From the NCBI RefSeq assembly GCF_020080045.1, contig NZ_CP083451.1, positions 62,001-126,000 on the forward strand: a stretch of 64,000 bases of DNA, read 5' to 3'. Both the position numbers and the translations under genes were made by a program. The notes beneath the pieces are model-generated. The model had not been told where the DNA came from, searched no databases, and saw only the letters and a program-made list of their open reading frames with translations. This DNA is from Comamonas odontotermitis (GTDB lineage Bacteria; Pseudomonadota; Gammaproteobacteria; Burkholderiales; Burkholderiaceae_C). Shown piece by piece: positions 35,650-43,197 of the stretch (position 1 is the first letter of the stretch; each line of letters begins with the position of its first letter).

Positions 35650-35749
35650 CACCCCCTGTGGCGCTGCGGGGCGCCCTTGCCCGGTGTGCGCCGATGGGCC
35701 ACGCCAGTGCCTGAGAACGTGCGAAGTTTCTGCCGACTTTTTGCTCACT

Positions 35750-35795
35750 TATAGATAGCTGCTAGCGCTTGATGGACGAGCGCAAACGGCCAAAA
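35750..35795 (+). repeat. Dispersed stem-loop repeat copy
   Basis: AGATAGCTGCTAGCGCTTGA followed by TGGACGAGCGC, matching the copy at 6808. It lies within the 158-bp gap before the kguE-like gene. Confidence 0.55.
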
Positions 35796-35807
35796 TCACC
35801 AAAAACC

Positions 35808-36614
35808 ATGGCCTTGTCTGTGCACAACGCTGGCGCGCCAGCCCTCATCTCCCTCACCTCATTCGGCAATGCCGAAGTGCGCCGCCACGGCCAGCTGTAC
35901 TTTGCCCGGCTCTCCCACGCCGCTGGCGCGAGCGGGGTGGAGGTACGCGAAGAGCTGCTGATCGACGCCGCTGACGAGCTGCCCGCCATTGCCGTCTATG
36001 TGCGTGCGCAGGGCCTGGACGTCGTCTACTCCTGCCCGCAGCCGTTGTTTGCGATGGACGGCGCACTCGATACCGCCGTGCTGCAGCACGCCATTGCGGC
36101 CGCCCAGACCCTGGGCGCCAGCTGGCTCAAGATGTCGATTGGCGGCTTTGCCCGGCAATCGGTGGCGCATTCGGCCACCGGGTTTGCCGCGCTCAAAGCC
36201 GCCATTGCAGAGGCTGGCATCACCTTGCTGATCGAGAACGACCAGACCGTGGGCGCGGGCACCGTGCAGGCCTTGCAGCGCTTTTTTGCCGCTGCCGATG
36301 CGGCGGGCCTATCCCTGCCCATGACTTTTGACATGGGCAACTGGCACTACCTGGGCGAATGCGCCTTGCAAGCCGCCCAGCTGTTTGCCAGCCGCGTGGC
36401 CTATGTGCATGCCAAGGGCGTGCAGCGCCTGCCTGCGAAATGGGTGGCCGTGCCGCTGGCCGAATCAGCCGCCGCCTGGCGCGCCATTCTGCGCGCCCTG
36501 CCCGGCGATGTGCCGCGCGCCATCGAATACCCGCTGATCGGCGACGACCTGCAGGCCGTCACCCGGCACGAGTTGGCCGTGCTGCGCGACGCCACCGCCC
36601 TGCAAAACCACTGA
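35808..36614 (+). CDS. kguE: KguE-like TIM-barrel sugar-phosphate isomerase/epimerase
   Basis: A 268-residue protein of the xylose isomerase-like TIM-barrel group. In Pseudomonas kguE is the first gene of the 2-ketogluconate operon; its exact reaction is not settled. Metal-ligand type segments are LLIENDQTVG (Glu), FDMGNWHYLG (Asp) and AYVHAKGV (His), with a late Glu in AIEYPLIG. The ATG at 35808 is preferred; the frame is open 13 codons further upstream into the dispersed repeat. The kinase gene follows 29 bp later. Name rests on gene order with kguK and kguD. Confidence 0.8.
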   Translation: MALSVHNAGAPALISLTSFGNAEVRRHGQLYFARLSHAAGASGVEVREELLIDAADELPAIAVYVRAQGLDVVYSCPQPLFAMDGALDTAVLQHAIAAAQTLGASWLKMSIGGFARQSVAHSATGFAALKAAIAEAGITLLIENDQTVGAGTVQALQRFFAAADAAGLSLPMTFDMGNWHYLGECALQAAQLFASRVAYVHAKGVQRLPAKWVAVPLAESAAAWRAILRALPGDVPRAIEYPLIGDDLQAVTRHELAVLRDATALQNH

Positions 36615-36643
36615 ACCGCGAAAAAACCACAAGAGACACGGCC

Positions 36644-37594
36644 ATGACCACCAAAACCTTCGACATCGCGACCTTCGGCGAAGCCATGATGCTGCTGATT
36701 GCCGACCGCCCTGGCCCGCTGGAGCAGGCCGAGTTCTTTACCAAGCGCATTGCAGGCGCCGAGATCAATGTGGCCACCGGGCTGGCACGCCTGGGTTTCA
36801 ACACCCACTGGGCCAGCCGCCTGGGCGCCGACTCGATGGCCCGCTACCTCATCAACCAGATGAAGGGCGAAGGTGTGCATTGCGAGCATGTGGTGCTGGA
36901 CCCTGCGCAGAAAACCGGCTTTCAGATCAAGGGCCGCACCGACGACGGCAGCGACCCGCAGGTGGAATACCACCGCAAGGGCTCGGCCGCGAGCCTGATG
37001 ACGCCTGCCGACATCGACGAGCCCTGGCTTGCCGCAGCGCGCCACCTGCATGCCACCGGCGTGTTTGCCGCCATCTCCGATACCAGCCTGGCCACGGCCA
37101 AGCGCACGCTGGAAGTTGCGCGCGCATCTGGCAGCACCATCTCGTTCGATCCCAACCTGCGCCCCACGTTGTGGAAGGACGAAGCCACGATGCGCCGCGA
37201 GATCAATGCACTGGCTGCAGGGGCCGACTGGGTCTTTCCGGGCCTGGCCGAAGGCGAGCTGCTCACCGGCCACAAGACACCCGAAGCCATTGCACAGTTC
37301 TACCGCAGCCAGGGCGCACGCCTCGTCGTCGTCAAACTCGGCGAAGCAGGCGCTTACTTTGATGATGCGAAAGCAGGCACCGGCTATGTGGAAGGTTGCC
37401 CGGTCGACAAGGTGGTGGACACCGTGGGCGCGGGCGACGCCTTTGCCGTGGGGGTGATCAGCGGTCTGCTCGATGGCCACACCGTGCCGCAAGCCGTCAA
37501 GCGCGGCTGCTGGATTGGCGCGCTGCAGGTGCAGGTGCTCGGTGATTCGGAGGGCCTGCCCACCCGCGCCGCGTTGACAGCCGCCGGTTACTGA
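36644..37594 (+). CDS. kguK: PfkB-family sugar-acid kinase, 2-ketogluconokinase-like
   Basis: A 316-residue ribokinase-family kinase. The N-terminal substrate region has GAEINVATGLARLG, and the C-terminal ATP and catalytic motif reads DTVGAGDAFAVGVISG, where Asp of GAGD is the catalytic base. FDPNLRPTLW is shared with 2-keto-3-deoxygluconate kinases. In this operon it most likely makes 2-keto-6-phosphogluconate from 2-ketogluconate; KDG kinase is the alternative. The ATG at 36644 follows AAGAGA by nine bases. A longer frame upstream overlaps kguE and is not coding. Confidence 0.85.
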   Translation: MTTKTFDIATFGEAMMLLIADRPGPLEQAEFFTKRIAGAEINVATGLARLGFNTHWASRLGADSMARYLINQMKGEGVHCEHVVLDPAQKTGFQIKGRTDDGSDPQVEYHRKGSAASLMTPADIDEPWLAAARHLHATGVFAAISDTSLATAKRTLEVARASGSTISFDPNLRPTLWKDEATMRREINALAAGADWVFPGLAEGELLTGHKTPEAIAQFYRSQGARLVVVKLGEAGAYFDDAKAGTGYVEGCPVDKVVDTVGAGDAFAVGVISGLLDGHTVPQAVKRGCWIGALQVQVLGDSEGLPTRAALTAAGY

Positions 37595-37620
37595 ACCCAC
37601 TCCGACGCCCAGGAGCTGCC

Positions 37621-38613
37621 ATGACCCCATCCACACGCCGCCAGGTACTGGCTTTCCGCGAACTGCCCGACGACCAGCTCGCCCGCCTGCAAGCCGCGCA
37701 TGCGGTGACGGTTGCCAACCCCCGCGTACCGGGCGAGCGCGATGCCTTTTTTGACGCCCTGCCGCAGGCCGAGGCGCTGATCGGCTCCAGCTACCCCATC
37801 ACCGATGCCCTGCTCGACAGCGCGCCGCATCTGCAGGCCATCTCCAGCATCTCGGTGGGTGTGGACAACTACCCCCTGGCCAGCCTGCAGCAACGCGGCA
37901 TTGCGCTGTGCCACACGCCGGGCGTGCTCACCGAGACCACCGCCGACACCATCTTCGCGCTGCTGATGGCCACCAGCCGCCGCATCCCCGAGCTGGCGCT
38001 GTTCGTGCGCTCGGGGCAGTGGCAGCGCAATATCGGCGAAGACCTGTTTGGCTGGGACGTGCATGGCAAGACAGTGGGTATTCTGGGCATGGGCCGCATT
38101 GGCCTGGCCCTGGCCCGCCGCGCGGCGCTGGGCTTTGGCATGCCCGTCATCTACAACAACCGCAGCACCGTACCCGAAGCCGAGCTGGGCGCCCTCGCCG
38201 GCCATGTGCGCTTTGTGGAGCGCGAGGCACTGCTGCGCGAGGCCGATTTCATCGTCTCGATGCTGCCCTCCACCCCAGAGACCCGCCACCTGCTGAACGC
38301 CGACGCCTTTGCACTGATGAAGCCCAGCGCCATCGTCATCAACGGCTCTCGCGGCGCCATCATCGACGAAGCCGCCCTGCTGCACGCGCTGGATGCCGAC
38401 CAGATCCGCGCCGCAGGCCTGGACGTATTCGCCACCGAGCCGCTGCCGGTGGAATCGCCCCTGCGCACCCACCCCAAGGTGGTGGCGCTGCCGCACATCG
38501 GCTCGGCCACCCACGAAACGCGCTACGCGATGGCAGAGATGGCAGTGACGAATCTGCTACAGGTGCTGGAGGGTGAAAAGCCCGCAGGATGGTTTGATTT
38601 GGGCAAAGCCTGA
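37621..38613 (+). CDS. kguD: D-isomer-specific 2-hydroxyacid dehydrogenase, KguD-like
   Basis: A 330-residue dehydrogenase of the D-2-hydroxyacid family. The NAD(P)-binding motif is VGILGMGRIGLALARR, and the catalytic Arg, Glu and His lie in NGSRGAIIDE, GLDVFATEPLP and ALPHIGSATHET. In a kgu operon this enzyme reduces 2-keto-6-phosphogluconate to 6-phosphogluconate, which enters the Entner-Doudoroff or pentose phosphate route; 2-ketogluconate reductase is close in sequence. AGGAG lies six bases before the ATG. It ends the operon and converges with a small lipoprotein gene. Confidence 0.87.
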   Translation: MTPSTRRQVLAFRELPDDQLARLQAAHAVTVANPRVPGERDAFFDALPQAEALIGSSYPITDALLDSAPHLQAISSISVGVDNYPLASLQQRGIALCHTPGVLTETTADTIFALLMATSRRIPELALFVRSGQWQRNIGEDLFGWDVHGKTVGILGMGRIGLALARRAALGFGMPVIYNNRSTVPEAELGALAGHVRFVEREALLREADFIVSMLPSTPETRHLLNADAFALMKPSAIVINGSRGAIIDEAALLHALDADQIRAAGLDVFATEPLPVESPLRTHPKVVALPHIGSATHETRYAMAEMAVTNLLQVLEGEKPAGWFDLGKA

Positions 38614-38626
38614 ATCCGAACAGCGC

Positions 38627-38914
38627 TTACTGCCCCACAGGGTCGCAGCGCACCTGGTTCATGTAGATGCTGCAGTTGTACTTGTTGCCCTGAAATGTGG
38701 CCTGGTAGCGCGTTGACTCACGGCGGCGGTCAAAGCCAAACACCTGTACATGCGCCTCGGTACTGCTGAAATAATCGGCAGTCCTGTCGGCGATGGCCTG
38801 GTCCGACAGGACGGCGTTGCTGCTGATCGGGCCCACCACATCGCAGCCCGAAAGCGCCAGCACCAGGGCGCAGGCGGCAGCCAGGCAGCCCAGACGAAGG
38901 GATGTCGCACGCAT
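38627..38914 (-). CDS. Small lipoprotein, unknown function
   Basis: A 95-residue lipoprotein. The signal peptide ends in the lipobox LALSGC, with the anchoring Cys at residue 24. The mature part has Cys residues in NYNCSIYMNQVRCDP that could pair. The ATG at 38914 has AAGGA seven bases upstream; a longer open frame is not supported. No family recognised. The only gene immediately upstream on this strand is the DUF2061 gene, about 190 bp away. Confidence 0.7.
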   Translation of the reverse strand: MRATSLRLGCLAAACALVLALSGCDVVGPISSNAVLSDQAIADRTADYFSSTEAHVQVFGFDRRRESTRYQATFQGNKYNCSIYMNQVRCDPVGQ

Positions 38915-39103
38915 GGGGTTTCCTTGGATCGAGTTCATGGCAGATGCGCAACTGTCGCACAAACCCCGGGCCAGCAGCTGCAAACAAAGGTATCCGGGGG
39001 CCGCTCGCATGCGGCCCCAATCCCCTACGCCACCTGTGCCATAACCGCCAGCCGTTGCAGCGCCCACGCCCGCCAGGCTGGCTGCCCGCCTGCAGGTGCC
39101 TGC

Positions 39104-39361
39104 TTACGCCGCATGGGACAGCCCTGCGTTGGTGGCTGCGGCCTGCTTGCGGACATTCCAGCGCTGCCAGGCCTTTTCGTGAAAGAAGAAGGCAAACGCC
39201 TGTACCGTGGGTTCGAGCAGACTGAGTGTGAGCGACGCAATCAGGTTGCCGGTGACGGCATAGGCCACCATGGCCGCCACCGTGATATGGATGACGTAAT
39301 AGCTGGCGGTCTTGCTGAGCGTCTGGCGGTTGTTGTGGAGGAGGCTGCGGAACTTAGACAT
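39104..39361 (-). CDS. DUF2061-type small membrane protein
   Basis: An 85-residue protein with two hydrophobic segments (about 18-40 and 44-62) and the pattern KTASYYVIHITVAAMVAYAV followed by TGNLIASLTLSLLEP and FFHEKAWQRW, which matches DUF2061 proteins by eye. Function unknown. A Fur-box-like sequence lies about 40 bp upstream, so iron may control it. The ATG at 39361 is chosen because it begins just before the conserved region; the frame is open much further upstream without coding features. Confidence 0.75.
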   Translation of the reverse strand: MSKFRSLLHNNRQTLSKTASYYVIHITVAAMVAYAVTGNLIASLTLSLLEPTVQAFAFFFHEKAWQRWNVRKQAAATNAGLSHAA

Positions 39362-39401
39362 GGCGTGCTTTCTGGATGGGTGGGCTATCAGTGTTTTTTG
39401 A

Positions 39402-39420
39402 TGATAATTATTCTTATTTG
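39402..39420. promoter_or_regulatory. Fur-box-like site
   Basis: ATGATAATTATTCTTATTT fits the GATAAT-N-ATTATC arrangement with two mismatches in the second half. It lies upstream of the DUF2061 gene, in a position that would block its promoter. A better match lies ahead of the siderophore-interacting protein at 58031. Confidence 0.5.
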
Positions 39421-39569
39421 CACAGTCCAATGAATCATGGCTACGGCGCGCATAGCCGGACCTTATGGCGGTCGCAATACCGCTATGATGCTCGGCAGCC
39501 GGCCAGCCCTGTGAGGGACAGGGGCCTGCTGCAATAGATCCATTGCGCGCACCACATACACAACAAGCC

Positions 39570-41123
39570 ATGACCACGGACCAGCAACGCAGCTACACCG
39601 CACCCTGCCCGGGTTGTGGCGCACCTGTCGAATTTGCCAGCGCGCAAGCGGCCTACGCGGTATGCCCGTACTGCCAAAGCTCCATCGTCCGCGAAGGCGA
39701 TGTGCTCCAGCGCATCGGCAAGATGGCCGAAATCTTCAACGACTACAGCCCCCTGAAGCTGGGCCAGACCGGCCAGTTCCAGAAGGGCAAGGACGGCAAG
39801 CCCGAAGGCTTTCGCCTGATCGGGCGGCTGCAGTACAAGGGCGATACCGGAAGCTGGAACGAATGGCTGGCGCTGACCGACGGCAACGAGATGGCCGTGG
39901 TGAGCGAGGACAACGGCCAGTTTGTGCTCGCCCGCGCCAGCGACGTTCCCGCGCGCAACCTGCCCGACGAGAGCCGCTGGCGCCCGGGCCAGAACGTGGC
40001 CATCAGCGGCGTGCAGTACAGCGTGACCAGCGTGGTGCACGCCCAGTTGATGGCCGCCGAGGGCGAAATGCCCAAAAAGCCAGAGCTGGGCAAGCCCTTT
40101 ACCGTGGTGGAGCTTCGCTCGCAGGACGACCGCGTGCTGTCCATCGACTACAGCGAAGCACCGCCCTCCATCTACCTGGGCGAGCCGGTCAGGCTGACAG
40201 ATCTGAAGATTGCCGGGCTCAAGGACACCTCGGCCAAGAAGGACAAGGGGCGGCACTTCAACTGCCCGCGCTGCGCGGCGCGGGTCGAGATCAAGCTGCA
40301 AACCACGCAGAGCCTCACCTGCCCGAGCTGCGGCAGCATCATCGATGTGTCGCAGGGCATTGGTGGCGAGCTGCGCGCTGCGCTGCAGGACGAGCCGGTG
40401 CAGCCGCTCATCCCGCTGGGCAAGCTAGGCACCTTTGCGGGCAGCAAATGGCAGGTGGTGGGTTTTCAGCACCGCATGGGCGTGGAGCCGGGCGACGACG
40501 AACACTTTGGCTGGGACGAGTACCTGCTCTACCACAGCAAGCAGGGTTTCCAGTTTCTGGTGAACAGCAGCGACGGCTGGAGCCTGGTCAAGACCCTGAC
40601 GGGCGCGCCCAACTACCGTGCAGGCGCCAGCACCGCCACCTGGAACAAGCAGACCTACGAAAAGCAGTACAGCTACCTGGCGGAAACCACTTATGTGCAG
40701 GGCGAGTTCTACTGGCCGGTGGTGCGCGGCGACAAGACCGACAATGTGGACTTCGCGCGCGGCCAGGATGGCGTGCAGCTGCTCAACCTGGAGCAGGGCC
40801 GGCGCGAGGTGAACTGGTCGATGGGCCGCAAGCTGGCACCCGAGACCGTGGCAGCCGCCTTCGGCATGACCGACCAGCTGGCGCTGTTCAAGCCGACGAG
40901 CAGCTCGTTTTCCATGCCCAAGCTCGGCTGCATGCCGATCATCATCGGCCTGATCATTCTGTTCTTTCTGCTGATCTGGCTGTGGCCCAGCGGCTGCAAC
41001 GCCGCCGACGAGCGGCGCAAGCTGGCGGCCGACCCCACCTACGTCAGCAAGTGCAGCACGGGCAGCAGCAGGTCTTCGGGCGGATCGTGGGGCGGCTACA
41101 GCTCTGGCGGAAGCCACAAATAG
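39570..41123 (+). CDS. DUF4178 protein with two zinc ribbons and a membrane anchor
   Basis: A 517-residue protein of unknown function. A zinc ribbon with CPGCGAPVEF and CPYCQ opens it (residues about 13-37), followed by a DUF4178-like beta domain. A second ribbon, CPRCAARVEIKL with CPSCG, lies around 232-258 and precedes a second DUF4178-like region with WDEYLLYHSKQGFQFLV. One membrane helix (IIIGLIILFFLLIWLW, about 458-473) sits near the C-terminus, and the tail is Ser/Gly-rich. A DUF350 gene, a membrane aminopropyltransferase and an FAD oxidoreductase follow on the same strand. Such genes are known to cluster with polyamine-related enzymes, but no function is proven. Confidence 0.82.
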   Translation: MTTDQQRSYTAPCPGCGAPVEFASAQAAYAVCPYCQSSIVREGDVLQRIGKMAEIFNDYSPLKLGQTGQFQKGKDGKPEGFRLIGRLQYKGDTGSWNEWLALTDGNEMAVVSEDNGQFVLARASDVPARNLPDESRWRPGQNVAISGVQYSVTSVVHAQLMAAEGEMPKKPELGKPFTVVELRSQDDRVLSIDYSEAPPSIYLGEPVRLTDLKIAGLKDTSAKKDKGRHFNCPRCAARVEIKLQTTQSLTCPSCGSIIDVSQGIGGELRAALQDEPVQPLIPLGKLGTFAGSKWQVVGFQHRMGVEPGDDEHFGWDEYLLYHSKQGFQFLVNSSDGWSLVKTLTGAPNYRAGASTATWNKQTYEKQYSYLAETTYVQGEFYWPVVRGDKTDNVDFARGQDGVQLLNLEQGRREVNWSMGRKLAPETVAAAFGMTDQLALFKPTSSSFSMPKLGCMPIIIGLIILFFLLIWLWPSGCNAADERRKLAADPTYVSKCSTGSSRSSGGSWGGYSSGGSHK

Positions 41124-41232
41124 CGGGGCGCGCCCAGCTCAGCCGCAGGGCAAGGGCAAGCGGGCCCCTGGTTTTGATACCGGCAGACCACGCCATGGTG
41201 CGCATGGCCTGCCTTGATAGAGGAGTGTTGTG

Positions 41233-41451
41233 ATGAATCTCGATTGGTTTCACCCGAATGCGTTCTTTGGCTCCATCCTGTTTGCCCTGGTGGGCGTGGT
41301 GGTGTTCTGGATCTGCTTTCTCATCATCGACAAGCTCACCCCGGTGGACATGTGGGGCGAGATTGTCGAAAAGCAGAACCTCGCCCTGGGCGTGGTGGTA
41401 GCTGCCATGTGCCTGGGCATCAGCATCATCGTGGCGGCAGCCATCGGCTAG
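41233..41451 (+). CDS. DUF350-type small membrane protein
   Basis: A 72-residue protein with two hydrophobic helices (about 12-32 and 50-70) separated by IDKLTPVDMWGEIVEKQN, the pattern of DUF350 (YjfL-like) proteins. Longer family members have two or more such units; this has one. AGGAG sits seven bases before the ATG at 41233. It lies about 110 bp after the DUF4178 gene and 100 bp before the aminopropyltransferase gene. Function unknown. Confidence 0.82.
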   Translation: MNLDWFHPNAFFGSILFALVGVVVFWICFLIIDKLTPVDMWGEIVEKQNLALGVVVAAMCLGISIIVAAAIG

Positions 41452-41460
41452 CCGCCATAT

Positions 41461-41508
41461 TTACTATCAAATAAATAGCTATAGGCGCTTTCTAGTAGGG
41501 CGCCACTG
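41461..41508 (+). repeat. Dispersed stem-loop repeat copy
   Basis: ACTATCAAATAAATAGCTAT, then AGGCGCTTTCTAGTAGGGCGCC. The stem GGCGC/GCGCC is intact. (Two segments quoted with the break at about 41483.) It lies between the DUF350 and aminopropyltransferase genes. Confidence 0.55.
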
Positions 41509-41552
41509 GCTACTTCGACCTCTATCCCTGCAGCCCGCAGGCATCTCGCCCC

Positions 41553-43163
41553 GTGTCTTCTTCTCCCCCCGCCGAAACCGCCGCTACCGACCCGCACGAC
41601 GCGCTGGACTTCGGCCCCGGCATCGCTGCCAATCCGCAGGATTTGCCCCGCCGCGCCAGCCCGCTGGAAATCGCCATGCTGTTCAGCGTGTTCGTCGTCG
41701 CAGCCTGCGGCCTGCTGTACGAGCTGGCTGCCGCCGCGCTGGCGTCTTACCTGCTGGGCGATTCGGTGCTGCAGTTCTCCACCATCATCGGCACCTACCT
41801 GTTTGCCATGGGCATCGGCTCGTGGCTCTCGCGCTACCTGGTGCGCGAGCTGCCGGCGCACTTTCTGCGCATCGAGCTGATGGTAGCCCTGGTGGGCGGC
41901 GCGCTGCCCGCCGTGCTTTCGCTCGTCAACGCCTACGTGCCCACGGCTTTCCACTGGATGCTGTACGGCACGGTGCTCGTGGTGGGTACGCTCGTGGGGC
42001 TGGAGATTCCGCTGGTCATGCGCATCTTGAAGCGCAACGTGGTGCTGCGCGATCTCGTCTCCAAGGTGCTGACCTTTGACTACCTGGGCGCGCTGGCCGT
42101 GTCGCTGGCGTTTCCGCTGCTGCTGGTGCCGCACCTGGGGCTGATCCGTACCGGCCTGGTGTTCGGCCTGCTGAATGCGCTGGTGGCTGTGTGGGCGCTG
42201 TTTCTCTTCAAGGATGAGCTGCGCCGCTTTGCCAGCCATGTGCTGGCGTGCCTGCTGGTGATCGGCGCGCTGATCGGCGGCCTGGCGGGTGCGGACAAGA
42301 TCACCTCGCTCACCGAAGATCACTTCTACCAGGAACCCATCGTGCTGGCGCGCAGCACGCCCTACCAGCGCATCGTCGTCACCCAGGGCAAGCGCGGCAC
42401 GCGCCTGTACCTCAACGGCAACCTCCAGTTTGCGCAGAGCGACGAATACCGCTATCACGAAGCCCTGGTGCACCCCGTGATGAGCCGTTTTGGCGCGCCG
42501 CGCAAGGTGGCCGTTCTGGGCGGCGGCGACGGCATGGCCGTGCGCGAAGTGCTCAAGTACCCCTCTGTCGAATCGGTGACCCTGGTGGAGCTGGACCCGG
42601 CCATGACCGACCTGTTCAAGAACGTGCCCAGCATGCAGGCACTCAACAGCAATGCGCTGAACAACCCCAAGGTCACCATCATCAACACCGACGCCTTTCA
42701 GTGGGCGCAGCAGACCGAAGAGGTGTTTGACGTCATCATCGTGGACTTTCCCGATCCCACCAACTTTGCCGTGGGCAAGCTGTTCACCAACAGCTTCTAC
42801 TCCATGCTCAGCCAGCACCTGGCCGCCAGCGGCTTTGCAGTCATCCAGACCACCTCGCCGCTGATTGCGCGCCAGAGCTTCTGGACTGTGGTGAACACCG
42901 TCGAATCGGTAGGCCTGACAGCCACGCCCTACCACGCCCATGTGCCCAGCTTTGGCGAATGGGGCTTCGTGATTGCCAGCCGCCGCCCCTGGAGCCTGCC
43001 CTCTACCCTGCCCGTCGGCATGCGCTTTTTGAGCCTGCCCAGCCTGCCACTGCTGTTCGATTTTCCGCCCGACATGGCGCGTGTGCCGACCGAAGTCAAC
43101 CGCCTCTCCAACCAGGTGCTGGTACACACCTACGAGCGCGAATGGGGGAAGGTGGCGCATTGA
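41553..43163 (+). CDS. Membrane polyamine aminopropyltransferase (SpeE-like)
   Basis: A 536-residue protein starting at GTG. The first half (residues about 40-250) has seven or so hydrophobic helices. The second half (about 265-500) is a spermidine synthase-like domain with LNGNLQFAQSDEYRYHEALVHP (shortened here to its core QSDEYRYHEALVHP), the S-adenosyl-binding VLGGGDGMAVREVL and the late VDFPDPTN. Soluble SpeE is about 290 residues, so this is the membrane-fused type. It would transfer an aminopropyl group from decarboxylated S-adenosylmethionine to an unknown acceptor, perhaps at the membrane. No SpeD gene is adjacent, so the donor must come from elsewhere. Confidence 0.85.
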   Translation: MSSSPPAETAATDPHDALDFGPGIAANPQDLPRRASPLEIAMLFSVFVVAACGLLYELAAAALASYLLGDSVLQFSTIIGTYLFAMGIGSWLSRYLVRELPAHFLRIELMVALVGGALPAVLSLVNAYVPTAFHWMLYGTVLVVGTLVGLEIPLVMRILKRNVVLRDLVSKVLTFDYLGALAVSLAFPLLLVPHLGLIRTGLVFGLLNALVAVWALFLFKDELRRFASHVLACLLVIGALIGGLAGADKITSLTEDHFYQEPIVLARSTPYQRIVVTQGKRGTRLYLNGNLQFAQSDEYRYHEALVHPVMSRFGAPRKVAVLGGGDGMAVREVLKYPSVESVTLVELDPAMTDLFKNVPSMQALNSNALNNPKVTIINTDAFQWAQQTEEVFDVIIVDFPDPTNFAVGKLFTNSFYSMLSQHLAASGFAVIQTTSPLIARQSFWTVVNTVESVGLTATPYHAHVPSFGEWGFVIASRRPWSLPSTLPVGMRFLSLPSLPLLFDFPPDMARVPTEVNRLSNQVLVHTYEREWGKVAH

Positions 43164-43167
43164 TGGT

Positions 43168-43196
43168 GGAACACCCCCCTGAGGCGCTGCGGGGCG
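43168..43196. repeat. Short REP-like repeat
   Basis: CACCCCCCTGAGGCGCTGCGGGGCGG matches parts of the longer copy at 34762-34842. (26 bases, of which CCCCCTGAGGCGCTG is identical.) It lies just ahead of the FAD oxidoreductase start codon. Confidence 0.45.
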
Positions 43197-43197
43197 G

